The notes under the pieces: model-generated | Seen by the model: only the letters and a program-made list of their open reading frames with translations | What the model was told of the DNA's origin: nothing | Databases searched by the model: none | In this document: positions 62,247 to 64,000 of the stretch, piece after piece | How the letters are laid out: every line of letters begins with the position of its first letter | Numbering within the stretch: the first letter of the stretch is position 1 | Source of the DNA: Vitis vinifera | Taxonomy: Eukaryota > Streptophyta > Magnoliopsida > Vitales > Vitaceae | DNA: 64,000 nt | Reading direction: 5' to 3' | NCBI RefSeq assembly: GCF_030704535.1 | Contig: NC_081815.1 | Location: 387,001 to 451,000, forward strand | Program-made: the position numbers and the translations under genes

Positions 62247-63066
62247 TCACAGATGCAGGAGGTTTGATATCAAATTCCAGCCCATCCATGGCTTCCTGTC
62301 AGAGTGGGAAACAAAATTAAGTTCAAACATCTCCTTGGAAACATGCTCACCAGATTCACAGAACCCAACAAGCTTTGCAACAATTTCTGCACTTTCTTTA
62401 ATATGTTCCATGTTGTGAGGGTCTGTCCACAATTTGTTCACCAGCTGCAGCCTCCTCTGTTTTCCTACTGCTGGTATCTCCCATTTTATGTACAGCATCT
62501 CTCTTTCTTCTTCTGTTAGTTTTGAACTCACCCTCTTGGCTAGATATTCTCTCTCTTGCTTAAGAGCCTTGATGCTGCGTGTGCACCATGCCAAAAATGG
62601 TCAGAAAATCATCATTTTTTCCCCCTTCCAAAGAGAAAAACTCATTCTGTTGTAGAACAAATTATGAATTCAGTCTTTATCAATATGTGTGTGTGCATTG
62701 AGCCAGAGGGAGGGAGGGAGGTAGGGGGAGAGAGGAATTCCTAGCAGCGCTACTAGAGTACCTTGATGAAACAAAGCTAGCAGGTTCATCACCCAAGAGT
62801 GCTGGGCTAGCATTGCCAAGCTCTGCCAAGTGCTGCTCCAACCAAGTCAACCTTCTAAGCTCAACTTCCATGTATATCTGATCAGCAGGATCTCCCTTAA
62901 ATAGCAAAAAGAACTGTGTACGATGTATGATTGAAACATGGCACAAATACCATAACATGATAATTTGCTTTCTTTGGCTCTCAAACATCAAGTGCCATGA
63001 CACAGGAGAATGATCAATCATATCTGTCTCCTCAGTTGCAGGCTCGTTTGTCTCCAGCTCCAATAC
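62247..63066 (-). CDS. NACK/TES-type kinesin, C-terminal part (continues beyond window)
   Basis: Two exons, 63066-62762 and 62574-62247 (TGA), give the last 210 residues. The conserved plant NACK C-terminal domain (DUF3490) is clear: SWHLMFESQRKQIIMLWYLC, HRTQFFLLFKGDPADQIYME, VELRRLTWLEQHL, KWEIPAVGKQRRLQLVNKLW and HIKESAEIVAKLVGF. The end is GWNLISNLLHL. The motor and coiled coil lie upstream, outside the window. NACK kinesins carry the MAPKKK of the NPK1/ANP type to the phragmoplast midzone for cytokinesis; Arabidopsis TES/NACK2 acts in male meiotic cytokinesis. TES-like versus HIK/NACK1-like cannot be settled from this part. Exon 63066 starts in phase 0 after a clear acceptor (GTGTTAG). 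Confidence 0.88.
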
Positions 63067-64000
63067 CTAACACCACATATGGAAAGAAAAACCATGTTAA
63101 AGTTGATATGAAATTGTAACGCACCAAAGTAGACTGAGGTCTGTGGCTATCAATTCGATGAATAAAGAAAAGGGATGAAATTGATAAAAAGAGCAAAGAA
63201 TTCAAAAAATGGTTCAGAGCAAAGAAAAGAGGAAGAAGAACTAAAGTCATATGGATTTACGAAGACTCCATGTATCTAGAAAAGAAATATCAAAGTAGTT
63301 CTGATGAGTCAATGATATTTTTACTTTCAATTCAGAGTTCTCAGTTACTAGACTGGATGGATGTTTTCATGCCTCACTTGATACCGATATCAACAACATT
63401 AAATTGATAGTGTACATAATTTACTAAAAGAACTGCAATTGAATTACTGAAAGATCAATGGTCCAGATTATACCATGTAATTAAAAAAGAAAAAAAAAAT
63501 CAACAACTTTTATGGCTCTACAATATTGGGAAAAACTCTGCAAAATATTCTACCCCTGATTTTATACAGAACAGCTTCAAATCTCAGTGATATAAAAGAA
63601 TTCGCACCAAAGAAGGACGTTCAAGGCAGCTGAAGCTTTGAGGTCATGTACAATAATAAGAAAGAATCAATGAGAAACTACATAAGAGACAGGAGGTTCA
63701 ATGCAGTTTGGTCGAACCATATCTGCATCCATGGATGAGATATCAATCAACTACATCATAGAGAATGCTGGACACTAAGAAGCTATATGGGATCAGAACA
63801 AAAGTAATAATTTTGATAACGAATAGAACACCCAAGCCTCATGTCATAGTATCAGCAGACAGAATATAATGTGTATGTGTGTGTCTGTCTACTTGATAAC
63901 AATCAAACATATTACTATCTTAGGACCAAGACCAACTACCTCAGACTGAAACCCAGACTAATAGACAAGTTTTTGGAATGTAAACAATCTCAACTCTCAG
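63067..64000 (-). other. Kinesin intron sequence up to window end
   Basis: Upstream of the acceptor at 63067 I see no recognisable kinesin exon. The stretch is AT-rich and probably one long intron, with the next exon outside the window. Confidence 0.45.

Noticed and set aside
62680-62761. Continuation of kinesin exon past 62762
   Set aside because: The reading frame runs on, but a GT donor at 62761 joined to 62574 restores the conserved SIKALKQEREYL segment; the read-through residues are low-complexity.
1-64000. tRNA, rRNA or snRNA genes
   Set aside because: Scanned by eye on both strands; only SINE A/B-box remnants were seen. A tRNAscan or Rfam search would be needed to exclude small RNA genes fully.

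Overview
This window is nuclear DNA of a eudicot plant, most probably grapevine (Vitis) or a close woody relative. The species is an inference from gene sequences and repeat style; no search was run. The genes are multi-exon with GT-AG introns, the spacers are AT-rich, and there are LTR, LINE, SINE and MITE remnants. I built gene models by joining exons where splice signals, reading phase and family similarity agree, so exon ends are base-level proposals.

Layout: 1-8940 (+) 3' part of an ARID-PHD protein like Arabidopsis ARID4; 8941-10445 spacer with recent tandem duplications and long G-runs; 10446-14344 (-) bHLH factor of subfamily XI (LRL type); 18584-20881 (-) RING-between-RING (RBR) ubiquitin ligase; 22011-24965 (-) FYVE-SYLF protein; 25771-29942 retroelement block, with a TRIM array fused to a Ty3/gypsy chromovirus LTR and integrase fragment; 31044-36904 (-) RED/SMU2 splicing factor; 37794-40089 (+) GDSL esterase/lipase; 41483-56008 (+) SAC-domain phosphoinositide phosphatase, 16 coding exons, with introns full of LINE, SINE and MITE remnants; 57107-60916 (-) eIF3k; 61056-61645 long-TIR foldback element; 62247-64000 (-) 3' end of a NACK/TES-type kinesin.

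The genes are mostly unrelated housekeeping and regulatory functions: chromatin, transcription, ubiquitin, endosomal lipid binding, splicing, cell-wall or lipid metabolism, phosphoinositide turnover, translation and cytokinesis. The FYVE protein and the SAC phosphatase both concern phosphoinositides. From memory, four of the ten genes (kinesin TES, SAC3, FYVE protein, ARID4) are the neighbours AT3G43210-AT3G43240 in Arabidopsis, so this looks like an old conserved block opened by insertion of other genes and transposons.

I found no undescribed defence, CRISPR-like or cluster-type system. The most unusual structures are the retroelement chimera joined at a primer-binding site, a GC-AG intron in the ARID gene, and the inverted-repeat element near 61.3 kb.
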